Source: Candidatus Nomurabacteria bacterium (GTDB taxonomy: Bacteria > Patescibacteriota > Minisyncoccia > Phycocordibacterales > UBA1006). From it: a stretch of DNA of 21,606 bases. Below are positions 1 through 6,323 of this stretch, piece after piece. Below the pieces are notes generated by a model. It was given only the letters and a program-made list of their open reading frames with translations, had not been told where the DNA came from and searched no databases. Numbering within the stretch: the first letter of the stretch is position 1; each line of letters starts with the position of its first letter. Position numbers and translations under genes: made by a program. The stretch spans positions 1-21,606 of the forward strand of contig CALRGS010000005.1 of the NCBI GenBank assembly GCA_943357975.1, read 5' to 3'.

Positions 1-92
1 GTATACAAAAGAAACGATATCGACAACCCGATAAGGAATAATATTGGGGATGCTGACACGATTCCCATAAACGCTTTAAGTTCTTTATTCAT
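1..92 (-). CDS. N-terminal part of a membrane protein (runs off the window)
   Basis: An ATG at position 92 on the minus strand opens 30 codons without a stop up to the window edge. The peptide begins MNKELKAFMGIVSASPILF and continues as a hydrophobic stretch with glycine and serine (IGLSISFLLY), so a first transmembrane helix starts about residue 8. The start is supported by an extended -10 (TGGTATACA, 101-109) only 8 nt upstream, the geometry seen at several other genes here. It lies downstream of polA on the same strand with a 59-nt gap. The family cannot be named from 30 residues; a small integral membrane protein is all that can be said. Confidence 0.5.
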   Translation of the reverse strand, partial: MNKELKAFMGIVSASPILFLIGLSISFLLY

Positions 93-100
93 GGAATAAG

Positions 101-109
101 TGTATACCA
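101..109 (-). promoter_or_regulatory. Extended -10 promoter of the partial membrane protein gene
   Basis: Minus strand reads TGGTATACA (TGn plus TATACA, 5 of 6 to TATAAT). Its 3' edge is 8 nt from the ATG at 92, so the transcript would have almost no leader. No clear -35 is visible. Confidence 0.4.
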
Positions 110-151
110 ATGCCATTTTTGTGCAAGAAAAAAGCCCTGGATACCCAGAAC

Positions 152-2617
152 TTAATCCTTCGCCTCGCCCCAGGTTTTACCGTGGGAAATTGATACATCG
201 ATGGGTACTCTCCCCGTCCGCCATTCGGCGGATCGCCCTTCTCTAAAAGAGAGGGATATATTCCCCCAGTCCTTGGTAAGGACATTCTCCATAGTCTCCT
301 TGATAAGCTTTTCAGCCTGTTCAATAACCTCATCCTGTACCTCAAATACCAACTCATCATGAATCTGCATAATCATAACTACCTTACCATCCAATCCTTG
401 GTCCCTAATAGCCTGATCTACATGCAACATCGCAAGCTTAATAATATCAGCCGTAGTTCCTTGGATAGGAGCATTTCCTGCTGCACGTTCCGCCATCGCC
501 TTGATAAAAGGAATCGAGGATTTCAGTGCTGGGAAAAATCGCTTACGACCGAAGAGTGTTTCCGTATACCCAAGTTTTTTCGCATTAGTAAGCACCTCCT
601 CCATATATTCTGAGAGCTTCGAGAGTTGTTTAAAGTATTCATCATAGAACGTCTGTGCATCTGCGCGACTCGTTCCCAGGTTTTTCTGAAGCGAAGTCAC
701 CCCCATTCCGTACAGGATCCCAAAGTTAATTACTTTGGCCTTGCGACGCATATCACTGGTTACTTCGTTTTCTGGAACATGAAAGACTCGTGATGCAACT
801 GAGGCATGAACGTCTTTACCTGAAATAAATGTATCCATGAATATAGGATCCCCTGACAATACCGCAGCACTGCGCAATTCAATTTGTGAATAATCTGCAG
901 ATACCAATGAATACCCTTTGGGTGCAATAAATGCATTACGAATTTTCTTCCCCTCATCTGATCGAATAGGAATGTTTTGAATGTTTGGGTCTTTACACGA
1001 GAACCGTCCCGTTGCTGCACCCATCTGCAAATGTTCTGGGTGAAGCCGCCCATCATTGCCCACCATGGTTGGCATATTATCAATATACGTAGACAAGAGT
1101 TTCTGTAATTCTCGATATTTAAATATATCAGCAACAATAGGGTGCGTGTCTACTAATTTTTCAAGATCACTTTCCCGGGTCGAATAGGTCCCACTTGCTG
1201 TTTTCTTCACCCGAAATCCTTTAATGCTTGCGTGTATTTGCATTTCACCAAATAGAACCTCTCCGAGTTGTTTAGGAGAATTTACATTAAACTCATGCCC
1301 CACTTGATCATAAATTTTTTTCTCAGCAATTGTTAATTGCTCGTGGAGTTCTGTAGAGAGGTTTTTGAGAAATGTCGTATCAAGGAGTACTCCGTGTGTT
1401 TGCATCCCACTTAACACAGGGACGAGTGGAAGTTCAATATTTCTGTATACAAAATCTAAGTTATTTTTTTGAATTTCTTGATCAAGGACTTTCTTAGCAT
1501 CATCAAAGTTATCTGTTCGTGTGTAGGAAAAAATATCATCAGCTGCTGGATTTGTTAGTTCCGAATTCAAAAGCCATAGGGCGATCTGGAGATCCCTTGG
1601 AACCTCTGGTGCCTGTTCTAGTTCTCCCTCTTCTAGAGGGAGCGACTCGGCGGTAGCCGAGCGTGGGAGTACTGCTGCAGGGGGAGAACCGGCACCCAGC
1701 ACCTCTTTCAACCTCGTAACCAAACTCTTAAACTCAAACTCTTTAAGCACTGGCTCGATCACCTCCATATCCAATGTCTCTGACCAAACTTTTTCTGGAA
1801 GCTTAAATTCGATCGGCGCATCACGACGAATAGTCGCCAGTGTTTTTGAAAACAAAGCACCCTCCTCGTTATCCTCGAGAAGTTTTACGATGCGCTCCTT
1901 AATTCCTTCTTTCAATAATAATTCACGATCCTTACGAAGAGTCTTATATAGATTTTCAAGAGTTTTAAATTTCAATAATAAATCAGTTGCTGTTTTTTCT
2001 CCAATTCCTGGAACACCGATAATATTATCTGACGGGTCTCCACGAAGTCCTTTAAAGTCTGCAAGTGATTCTGGGCCAAACCCAAAGCGCGCATGCACAG
2101 CATCTTCGTCATAAATCACCGTATCGTTAATTCCTTTTTTCAAAGTAAACACGCGTACCTTTTTACCATCAACCAACTGGAGCGAATCCATATCCCCTGT
2201 CGCGATCAGTATTTCCAAGTTTTTGTCTTTTTTAGTTTGTTCAACAATGGTGCCGAGCATGTCGTCGGCCTCGAACCCGGGCATATCATAGATGGGAATA
2301 GAGAGTTTTTCGCATACATACCGAGACGATTTAATTTGTTCCACCAGGGCGTCGTCTGTTTTTGCACGATGACCTTTGTAGGCATCATAAGCTTCATGAC
2401 GAAATGTTTTTTGTGGTAAGTCGTAGCACGCGATAATGTAGTCAGGTTTCCATTCACTAATAATGCGAATAATCATGGATACATAGCCATAGAGACCTCC
2501 TGTGGGCACTCCTTTGGAGCTCGTAAATTCAGGTAGGGCGTGATAAGCACGATGCAGTAATGCATGTGCATCTAATAGTACAATCCGCTTCTTTTCAGCT
2601 CCAGAGGTCTTTTTCAT
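152..2617 (-). CDS. polA: DNA polymerase I (5' nuclease plus polymerase, no proofreading domain)
   Basis: Family A DNA polymerase of 821 aa that fills gaps and removes RNA primers. The 5'-nuclease domain spans about residues 10-290, with metal-binding acidic residues at D16 and in FEADDM (114-119) and a helix-hairpin-helix at DPSDNIIGVPG (193-203). The polymerase domain starts about residue 410: motif A DYSQIELR near 576, motif B RRKAKVINFGILYG near 621, and motif C QIHDELVFEV near 749. Between them (about 335-410) only a short degenerate segment remains, without the DxE and YxxxD motifs of a 3'-5' exonuclease; this is also common in other bacterial PolAs. Two insertions have low-complexity sequence matching palindromic DNA: residues about 310-332 (1621-1689) and about 788-805 (205-255), the latter beyond motif C. 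The gene has its own promoter (2624-2632) and an ATG 6 nt from the -10, implying leaderless mRNA. Confidence 0.97.
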   Translation of the reverse strand: MKKTSGAEKKRIVLLDAHALLHRAYHALPEFTSSKGVPTGGLYGYVSMIIRIISEWKPDYIIACYDLPQKTFRHEAYDAYKGHRAKTDDALVEQIKSSRYVCEKLSIPIYDMPGFEADDMLGTIVEQTKKDKNLEILIATGDMDSLQLVDGKKVRVFTLKKGINDTVIYDEDAVHARFGFGPESLADFKGLRGDPSDNIIGVPGIGEKTATDLLLKFKTLENLYKTLRKDRELLLKEGIKERIVKLLEDNEEGALFSKTLATIRRDAPIEFKLPEKVWSETLDMEVIEPVLKEFEFKSLVTRLKEVLGAGSPPAAVLPRSATAESLPLEEGELEQAPEVPRDLQIALWLLNSELTNPAADDIFSYTRTDNFDDAKKVLDQEIQKNNLDFVYRNIELPLVPVLSGMQTHGVLLDTTFLKNLSTELHEQLTIAEKKIYDQVGHEFNVNSPKQLGEVLFGEMQIHASIKGFRVKKTASGTYSTRESDLEKLVDTHPIVADIFKYRELQKLLSTYIDNMPTMVGNDGRLHPEHLQMGAATGRFSCKDPNIQNIPIRSDEGKKIRNAFIAPKGYSLVSADYSQIELRSAAVLSGDPIFMDTFISGKDVHASVASRVFHVPENEVTSDMRRKAKVINFGILYGMGVTSLQKNLGTSRADAQTFYDEYFKQLSKLSEYMEEVLTNAKKLGYTETLFGRKRFFPALKSSIPFIKAMAERAAGNAPIQGTTADIIKLAMLHVDQAIRDQGLDGKVVMIMQIHDELVFEVQDEVIEQAEKLIKETMENVLTKDWGNISLSFREGRSAEWRTGRVPIDVSISHGKTWGEAKD
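205..255 (-). repeat. Palindromic element A, in frame near the polA 3' end
   Basis: Two consecutive hairpins. On the minus strand a CCCTCTCT/AGAGAAGGG hairpin with TTT loop is followed by GCGA, then TCCGCC-GAAT-GGCGGA and CGGGGAGAGTAC. The order and several blocks (CTCTTTTAGAG, GGGCGA) recur in tsaE (3221-3272), and in reverse orientation in polA at 1621-1689. It adds about 17 residues (SLSFREGRSAEWRTGRV) to PolA between motif C and the conserved C-terminal HGKTWGEA. Confidence 0.7.
1621..1689 (+). repeat. Palindromic element B, in frame in the polA interdomain linker
   Basis: On the plus strand: CTCCCTCT-TCT-AGAGGGAG hairpin, then CGA, then CTCGGC-GGTA-GCCGAG, then CGTGGGAGTAC. The whole is bracketed by GTTCTCCC (1621) and GGGAGAAC (1682-1689). 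It matches element A when read in the opposite orientation to the gene. It encodes the Ala/Pro/Glu-rich linker of PolA (residues about 310-332) between the 5' nuclease and the rest of the protein, a place that tolerates insertion. Confidence 0.7.
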
Positions 2618-2623
2618 AAGGCC

Positions 2624-2632
2624 ATTATAGCA
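2624..2632 (-). promoter_or_regulatory. Extended -10 promoter of polA
   Basis: Minus strand TGCTATAAT is a perfect extended -10. It ends 6 nt before the polA ATG, so transcription should start at or next to the start codon. The -35 region is occupied by the T-run of the upstream terminator and shows no consensus. Confidence 0.65.
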
Positions 2633-2636
2633 GATA

Positions 2637-2667
2637 CAAAAAAAGGCACCTTACGGGGTCCCTTTTT
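2637..2667 (-). terminator. Terminator of the 102-aa gene
   Basis: Minus strand GGGACCCC-GTAA-GGTGCC stem (one C/C mismatch) followed by a run of eight T. It lies just after the stop at 2672 and immediately before the polA -10, so it separates the two transcription units. Confidence 0.6.
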
Positions 2668-2671
2668 AATC

Positions 2672-2980
2672 TTAGTAAGCTCCTATTGGAGGGTATTTCT
2701 TGTTAAACCAAATTTGTACCTGCTTTGCAATAGCTTCTTCTGACACCGTTGAAGGTGTGTCGAAGATTAATGTGTTTTCGTTAATACTGAATACTTCAAA
2801 GTTAACACAGAAAGATTTTGGTGATTCCTGAATATCTTTCTGCCACTGCTCATTTGAAATATCAGGAATTATCACAACCTTGTTTTTATCATGATGTTTC
2901 AATTCATGGTTTTCAATAGTAATGAACTGGATACGTGATGGTTTTTCTTTTACGATGTTTCTTTGAATTTTAATATTCAT
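2672..2980 (-). CDS. Hypothetical protein, 102 aa
   Basis: Small, soluble, charged protein beginning MNIKIQRNIVKEKPSRIQF, with no signal peptide or membrane segment. The pattern of alternating beta-like stretches (RIQFITIENH, NKVVIIPDIS, NTLIFDTPS) and a C-terminal helix with IWFNKKYPP suggests a compact alpha/beta fold; I do not recognise a family. The gene has a near-consensus promoter of its own (TTGACA, 17-nt spacer, TATGAT at 3004-3032, inside the tsaE 3' end) and its own terminator, so it is an independent well-expressed unit rather than a passenger of tsaE. The leader is about 17 nt, A-rich, with no Shine-Dalgarno sequence. Confidence 0.75.
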   Translation of the reverse strand: MNIKIQRNIVKEKPSRIQFITIENHELKHHDKNKVVIIPDISNEQWQKDIQESPKSFCVNFEVFSINENTLIFDTPSTVSEEAIAKQVQIWFNKKYPPIGAY

Positions 2981-3003
2981 TTTTCTTGTTTTGGTTCTGT
3001 TTC

Positions 3004-3032
3004 ATCATATCACAAAACCTACACAATGTCAA
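3004..3032 (-). promoter_or_regulatory. Sigma70-type promoter of the 102-aa gene
   Basis: Minus strand TTGACA (3032-3027), 17-nt spacer, TATGAT (3009-3004). The spacer contains GGTTTTGTG, also found in front of the -10-like boxes upstream of tyrS and the ABC-F gene. The -35 overlaps the last codons of tsaE. Confidence 0.75.
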
Positions 3033-3486
3033 TATATCGCAACGCCTCCTCTTTGTGACGAAGCGTCACCTTTACTGCCCATTCTGGAATAACATCAATG
3101 ATCTTTTCTGGCCATTCGATGAGGAGCATATTCTGCGGATCAGCCAGAAGCTCATTCCAACCAAGTCTTACTATTTCATCTGATGATTCAAGGCGGTACA
3201 TATCACCATGAATCAACGCCCCCCGCAGCCCATCGGCTGTCGCCCCCTCTAAAAGAGTGGGTAAGGAGTACCTTTTATAAATCACATACGTAGGACTTTG
3301 AAGTGTTTCGGTGACTCCTAATTGTTTAGCAATTTCTTGGATAAGGGTAGTCTTCCCCGCACCTAGGTCACCTGAAAAAGTAATGAGTGTCGCATGGGAG
3401 TTTACCTGCTCGGCGGCAAAGCTTCGCTTTGCCGCCGCTATAACCTCCTCTGCAATTTGTGGTAGTTGTTCTAGAGAAAATTCCAT
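3019..3486 (-). CDS. tsaE: tRNA t6A37 biosynthesis ATPase TsaE
   Basis: P-loop ATPase that works with TsaB and TsaD in the last step of N6-threonylcarbamoyladenosine synthesis at tRNA position 37. The Walker A is SGDLGAGKTTLIQEIA, followed by the family-typical LQSPTYVIYKRY, IHGDMYRL and, near the end, MLLIEWPEKI. I place the start at the second ATG (3486, MEFSLEQLPQ, 155 aa). The ATG at 3498 overlaps the TATGAT -10 box (3494-3499), while 3486 is 7 nt downstream, giving a leaderless mRNA. Two palindromic DNA segments are embedded in frame: 3411-3437 (AAAKRSFAAE, before Walker A) and 3221-3272 (SLPTLLEGATADGLRGAL, between the PTY and HGDMYR motifs). Both fall in loops, so function is probably kept. 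Confidence 0.93.
   Translation of the reverse strand: MEFSLEQLPQIAEEVIAAAKRSFAAEQVNSHATLITFSGDLGAGKTTLIQEIAKQLGVTETLQSPTYVIYKRYSLPTLLEGATADGLRGALIHGDMYRLESSDEIVRLGWNELLADPQNMLLIEWPEKIIDVIPEWAVKVTLRHKEEALRYIDIV
3221..3272 (-). repeat. Palindromic element C, in frame in tsaE
   Basis: Minus strand: CCCACTCT-TTT-AGAGGGGG (imperfect), then GCGA, then CAGCC-GAT-GGGCTG, then CGGGGGG. The CTCTTTTAGAG...GGGCGA-hairpin-CGGGG layout matches element A in polA. It adds about 18 residues between conserved TsaE motifs. Confidence 0.65.
3411..3437. repeat. Perfect 12-bp hairpin inside tsaE
   Basis: CGGCGGCAAAGC-TTC-GCTTTGCCGCCG is a perfect 12-bp inverted repeat with a 3-nt spacer. It is in frame in tsaE, encoding part of AAAKRSFAAE just before the Walker A strand. 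It has no T-run, so it is not a terminator. It differs in sequence from elements A-D. Confidence 0.75.
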
Positions 3487-3493
3487 ACTTTGT

Positions 3494-3521
3494 ATCATAC
3501 TGATTCATATAGTTATGACAA
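3494..3521 (-). promoter_or_regulatory. Promoter of tsaE
   Basis: Minus strand TTGTCA (3521-3516), 16-nt spacer, TATGAT (3499-3494). The predicted start of transcription coincides with the ATG at 3486, which decides the start codon of tsaE. Confidence 0.6.
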
Positions 3522-3523
3522 GT

Positions 3524-3551
3524 TTGACTTATCACAGGAAAAGCATAGGAT
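3524..3551 (+). promoter_or_regulatory. Probable promoter of the 107-aa gene
   Basis: TTGACT (3524-3529), 16-nt spacer, TAGGAT (3546-3551), about 18 nt before the ATG at 3570. It is back to back with the tsaE promoter. Confidence 0.4.
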
Positions 3552-3569
3552 AAACAAAAAACAAATCTC

Positions 3570-3893
3570 ATGACGATACTCTATTGCGCAACATTTAACC
3601 TGGACGGTACTCCTGTGGCGCTACAAGAATGCATCATGGTGTACGGCCCAAGGAAACTATTAGAAGCCGTCTCTTATTTAGTTGAAGTGACTTTTGAACA
3701 CCCTTACTACAAGGAAATCCTTGCTCAGCCGAACAATAAACTTTCTTTAAGGAATATTGTTGGTGTTATCGTTGATTCAAAAGAGCACCTTACTAAAGAA
3801 GAACAGGTTTATTTACGAGAATACTTCTGCTTATTATTTCGAAGGGAGTGCGCCAAGCGCGTTGCTACCCCAAAAGAGAGGTTGGTCATATAA
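3570..3893 (+). CDS. Hypothetical protein, 107 aa
   Basis: Cytosolic-looking protein beginning MTILYCATFNLDGTPVALQE. A predicted helix (GPRKLLEAVSYLVEV), an aromatic segment (HPYYKEIL), a beta stretch (NIVGVIVDS) and a final helix (EEQVYLREYFCLLF) follow. No signal peptide, membrane segment or recognised motif is visible. It is a single-gene unit, divergent from tsaE, with a stop codon inside the loop of its own terminator hairpin. The last 17 residues (RRECAKRVATPKERLVI) are encoded by DNA containing GCGCCAAGCGC and the terminator stem, so this tail may be a later addition. The function is unknown. Confidence 0.7.
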   Translation: MTILYCATFNLDGTPVALQECIMVYGPRKLLEAVSYLVEVTFEHPYYKEILAQPNNKLSLRNIVGVIVDSKEHLTKEEQVYLREYFCLLFRRECAKRVATPKERLVI

Positions 3894-3910
3894 TGACAAC
3901 CTCTCTTTTT
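3876..3910 (+). terminator. Terminator overlapping the 107-aa gene stop
   Basis: GAGAGGTT...AACCTCTC stem extended by GTCAT/ATGAC with one bulged G and a 3-nt loop, followed by five T. The TAA stop (3891-3893) lies in the loop and inner stem. Confidence 0.85.
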
Positions 3911-3916
3911 ATACAC

Positions 3917-3938
3917 AAAATCCCCTCACGGGGATTTT
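3917..3938. terminator. Bidirectional terminator
   Basis: AAAATCCCC-TCAC-GGGGATTTT, a perfect 9-bp stem with A/T runs on both sides. It is positioned between the 107-aa gene and the convergent 740-aa surface protein gene. Confidence 0.7.
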
Positions 3939-3988
3939 GAAATTTGGAGCACTCGACATAGAACGTTTGAATTGAAGTATCGATTACT

Positions 3989-6211
3989 TTACTTTGTTGG
4001 AGGAGTAGGCCGATACACCATGTAATCGTTCCCAGTCGCTTGCATAGGTGCTGCATCTATAGGATGAGCTACCTGGCTATTCATTACTACACGTGTTTGG
4101 TTTTGTCGCATAAAGTGACGTGCCAACACAATGATGAGGAGGATGACCAAGAGAATGATCAACCATCCACCAAGTGATGTCGGAAGTCCCAATCCGAAGA
4201 CTGAAGCTCCGAGAGTTGATCCTCGGGTTGTGAATTCATCCGAATCATAAGCAATTGCATTTTCAGTTGCAGTTGTCTTTGGATTTTCGAATGCCATAAT
4301 TGCTTGCGCAACAACAGGTTCACCATCCTTAAGGAATCCAGCTGTTCGTGTAGTAACCGTCATCTCACCTGTGTCGCGTGACCCAAGGGAATCAATTTCT
4401 ACAATAACACTGTGTCCGTCATGGGTAATAGAGCCCATATCAGTATCAATAACATCCATTTGGTCAAAATTTACTTCGAGTACCAAGTTTTTCAAGGTAC
4501 TTCCTGTAACGTTTTCCCATGAAACGTCATATCCGATATCAGTTCCAGATCGAACCGTTGTTCGGTTGTTATCAATCATTAATTTAATGAATTGACTTCC
4601 ACCACCTGTTCCTACGAATACTGGAGTTACCGGATTAACGATAATAGTTCCGATCTTTGTAGTAAACGATTTGATAGATCCTCGAGTAGTTCCCTCACAG
4701 TTTGTTCCAACTGCTCGGTAGTAATAGGTCGTGTTAGGAGCAAGTGAGGTAAAGGCATAAGCCATACTTCCTGATCCATTTCCACGATTTGTAGAACCTG
4801 TTACAGAACCAAGGTTGTCCGTTCGTCCGTATTCAAAATACGTAGTAACTGAACATCCGTTGGCATTGTAGTACCCATCCACTACTGCTGTTGAGGTAGT
4901 AATTGCTACTGCACTCAAGCTAGTAATATCTGGACGCTCTTCCCCATTACATCCATAGTCTATACATTGACCATCTTCTGAGTCAGTATCGAAAGATTCT
5001 ATTGCACCACAATCAGAACCATTACTATTAGTAGCACATGCTTTGTAGTAGTATGTTTCGTCTTCATCGAGACCAGAAAGGTTTTTAGAAAATGTTCCTG
5101 GTGATGATTTTGTTCCTGCATTCAAGGTGTAGTTCAAGTTATTTGAACTTGTTCCCCACTTGAAATAGATATCATTCGTGTCATTTCCATCATCGTTCAA
5201 ATCTCCACGGAGCGTTGCTGAATCAGTATCAATACTTGTCGGAGACAAAGTATCTACTGAAGGAGCATCATCTCCTGATGAGCAAGGATAATCATTCCCA
5301 CATGGATCACATGGATCACATGGATCCGCATCACCATAAAGAGTGAAGAATTTTGATTCACCATGATAAGTATCGTTGGCAACTGCTTGATATTCATAGT
5401 TTCCTCCTGGAAGACCCGAGAGGTTCTTTGAGATATTTTGAGCAGTAGTGCCTAGTGACTGATGAGTTGTTTCAACCCAAGCTCCACCATTGCGACGATA
5501 TTTAAACCATGCTGAAACATTAGCTCCGTTTGGATTTACAAATCCCTTCAAGGTTACTGAACCTGAAGTATCTGAAAGTCCTGTTGGTGCATAGGTAGTA
5601 ACACTTGGAACGGTCCCAACAACACCATTGTTTGAAACTTTGAATTGTACGGTAATCCCTCCTTGTGTTGACCAGCCTGCTGGAAGAGTTCCAATCAAGA
5701 GACCTGATCCGAAAAGCTCACCACCGTTCTGCCCGAAAGCAAGAGTTGTTGGCTGGCAATTTGGATTGTTTTTACAAGCCTGATTTGGATACCAATAAAC
5801 CGCTGTTGGAATATAGGTAACAGATTGTGGCGCATCGATCACATTGATAGTTGCAGAATCTGTAACCGAAGTTGCATTATCTGCAGACAATGTCGCTGTG
5901 AATGCGTGCGATGAACTTGATCCACTATTTTGTGGAGAAAGTTTAATGCGTAGGTTCTGAAGGGCAACATCACCACTGTTGTGATAATAGATACCTACAG
6001 AAACTGTTTGTCCGGCAGCCGAATTTACTGTTGGACCCCAAGCCATAGCTCCGGGTTGTGCAGAATAGTTCGATACGCGAACCGTCTTCAAATCTCCTGA
6101 CGTACTATTGATCACCGCACCTGATGCAAAAGCAACAGCTGAAGTCATACCAAAAGCTACCGCGAATGCGGTTGTCAAAAGTGTGAATTTTTTAATAAAA
6201 TTTGTTTTCAT
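3989..6211 (-). CDS. Membrane-anchored surface protein with three fibronectin-III-like repeats
   Basis: Exported protein of 740 aa. I choose the ATG at 6211 because it opens a textbook signal peptide (MKTNFIKKFTLLTTAFAVAF, cleavage likely after AFA near residue 29); an upstream ATG at 6289 would bury it. Order: an N-terminal beta domain (about 35-190) with a GxxVSVGIYYHNSGD pattern like extracellular repeat domains; three FN3-like repeats (about 204-290, 316-407, 426-520), each ending in a (N)LSGL/TSLAPNTTYYYRA-type strand; a cysteine-rich linker DPCDPCDPCGNDYPC (about 294-308); a further beta domain (about 537-645, GTDIGYDVSWENVT); and one transmembrane helix (about 672-695, LGGWLIILLVILLIIVLA) with a roughly 45-residue cytoplasmic tail. 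No LPxTG motif is seen. It follows the secreted 439-aa gene on the same strand, separated by a hairpin. A role in adhesion or cell envelope structure is inferred. Confidence 0.85.
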   Translation of the reverse strand: MKTNFIKKFTLLTTAFAVAFGMTSAVAFASGAVINSTSGDLKTVRVSNYSAQPGAMAWGPTVNSAAGQTVSVGIYYHNSGDVALQNLRIKLSPQNSGSSSSHAFTATLSADNATSVTDSATINVIDAPQSVTYIPTAVYWYPNQACKNNPNCQPTTLAFGQNGGELFGSGLLIGTLPAGWSTQGGITVQFKVSNNGVVGTVPSVTTYAPTGLSDTSGSVTLKGFVNPNGANVSAWFKYRRNGGAWVETTHQSLGTTAQNISKNLSGLPGGNYEYQAVANDTYHGESKFFTLYGDADPCDPCDPCGNDYPCSSGDDAPSVDTLSPTSIDTDSATLRGDLNDDGNDTNDIYFKWGTSSNNLNYTLNAGTKSSPGTFSKNLSGLDEDETYYYKACATNSNGSDCGAIESFDTDSEDGQCIDYGCNGEERPDITSLSAVAITTSTAVVDGYYNANGCSVTTYFEYGRTDNLGSVTGSTNRGNGSGSMAYAFTSLAPNTTYYYRAVGTNCEGTTRGSIKSFTTKIGTIIVNPVTPVFVGTGGGSQFIKLMIDNNRTTVRSGTDIGYDVSWENVTGSTLKNLVLEVNFDQMDVIDTDMGSITHDGHSVIVEIDSLGSRDTGEMTVTTRTAGFLKDGEPVVAQAIMAFENPKTTATENAIAYDSDEFTTRGSTLGASVFGLGLPTSLGGWLIILLVILLIIVLARHFMRQNQTRVVMNSQVAHPIDAAPMQATGNDYMVYRPTPPTK
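5301..5327 (-). repeat. Three 9-bp tandem repeats coding for Asp-Pro-Cys
   Basis: Plus strand CATGGATCA is repeated three times (last copy ends in C). On the coding strand this gives successive DPC tripeptides in the linker between the first and second FN3-like repeats. The repeats are nearly identical in DNA, so they are recent and could vary in number between strains. Confidence 0.85.
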
Positions 6212-6268
6212 AATGTTTATATTAACTAATACATTTATGAACTTTCGAGTGCTCCTCAAAAGCTCAAT

Positions 6269-6312
6269 AAAAGGGATAATGCTAACCATCGCGGCGCATT
6301 ACCCAACCTTTT
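6269..6312 (-). terminator. Hairpin between the secreted and surface protein genes
   Basis: Minus strand AAAAGG, a TTG bulge, then GGTAATGC pairing with GCATTATC and CCTTTT, followed by ATTG. The helix is bulged but long. It probably ends or attenuates the upstream transcript, setting different levels for the two exported proteins. Confidence 0.5.
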
Positions 6313-6323
6313 ACTTTTTACAA

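Noticed and set aside
760..1137. 125-residue minus-strand frame inside polA
   Set aside because: Shadow of the polA coding frame; PolA motifs A and B are encoded here in the other frame.
3487..3498. Upstream ATG start for tsaE (MIQS extension)
   Set aside because: This ATG is part of the TATGAT -10 box, so it would not be in the transcript.
6212..6289. Upstream start for the surface protein
   Set aside because: Would put 26 residues in front of a clear signal peptide and overlap the hairpin region.
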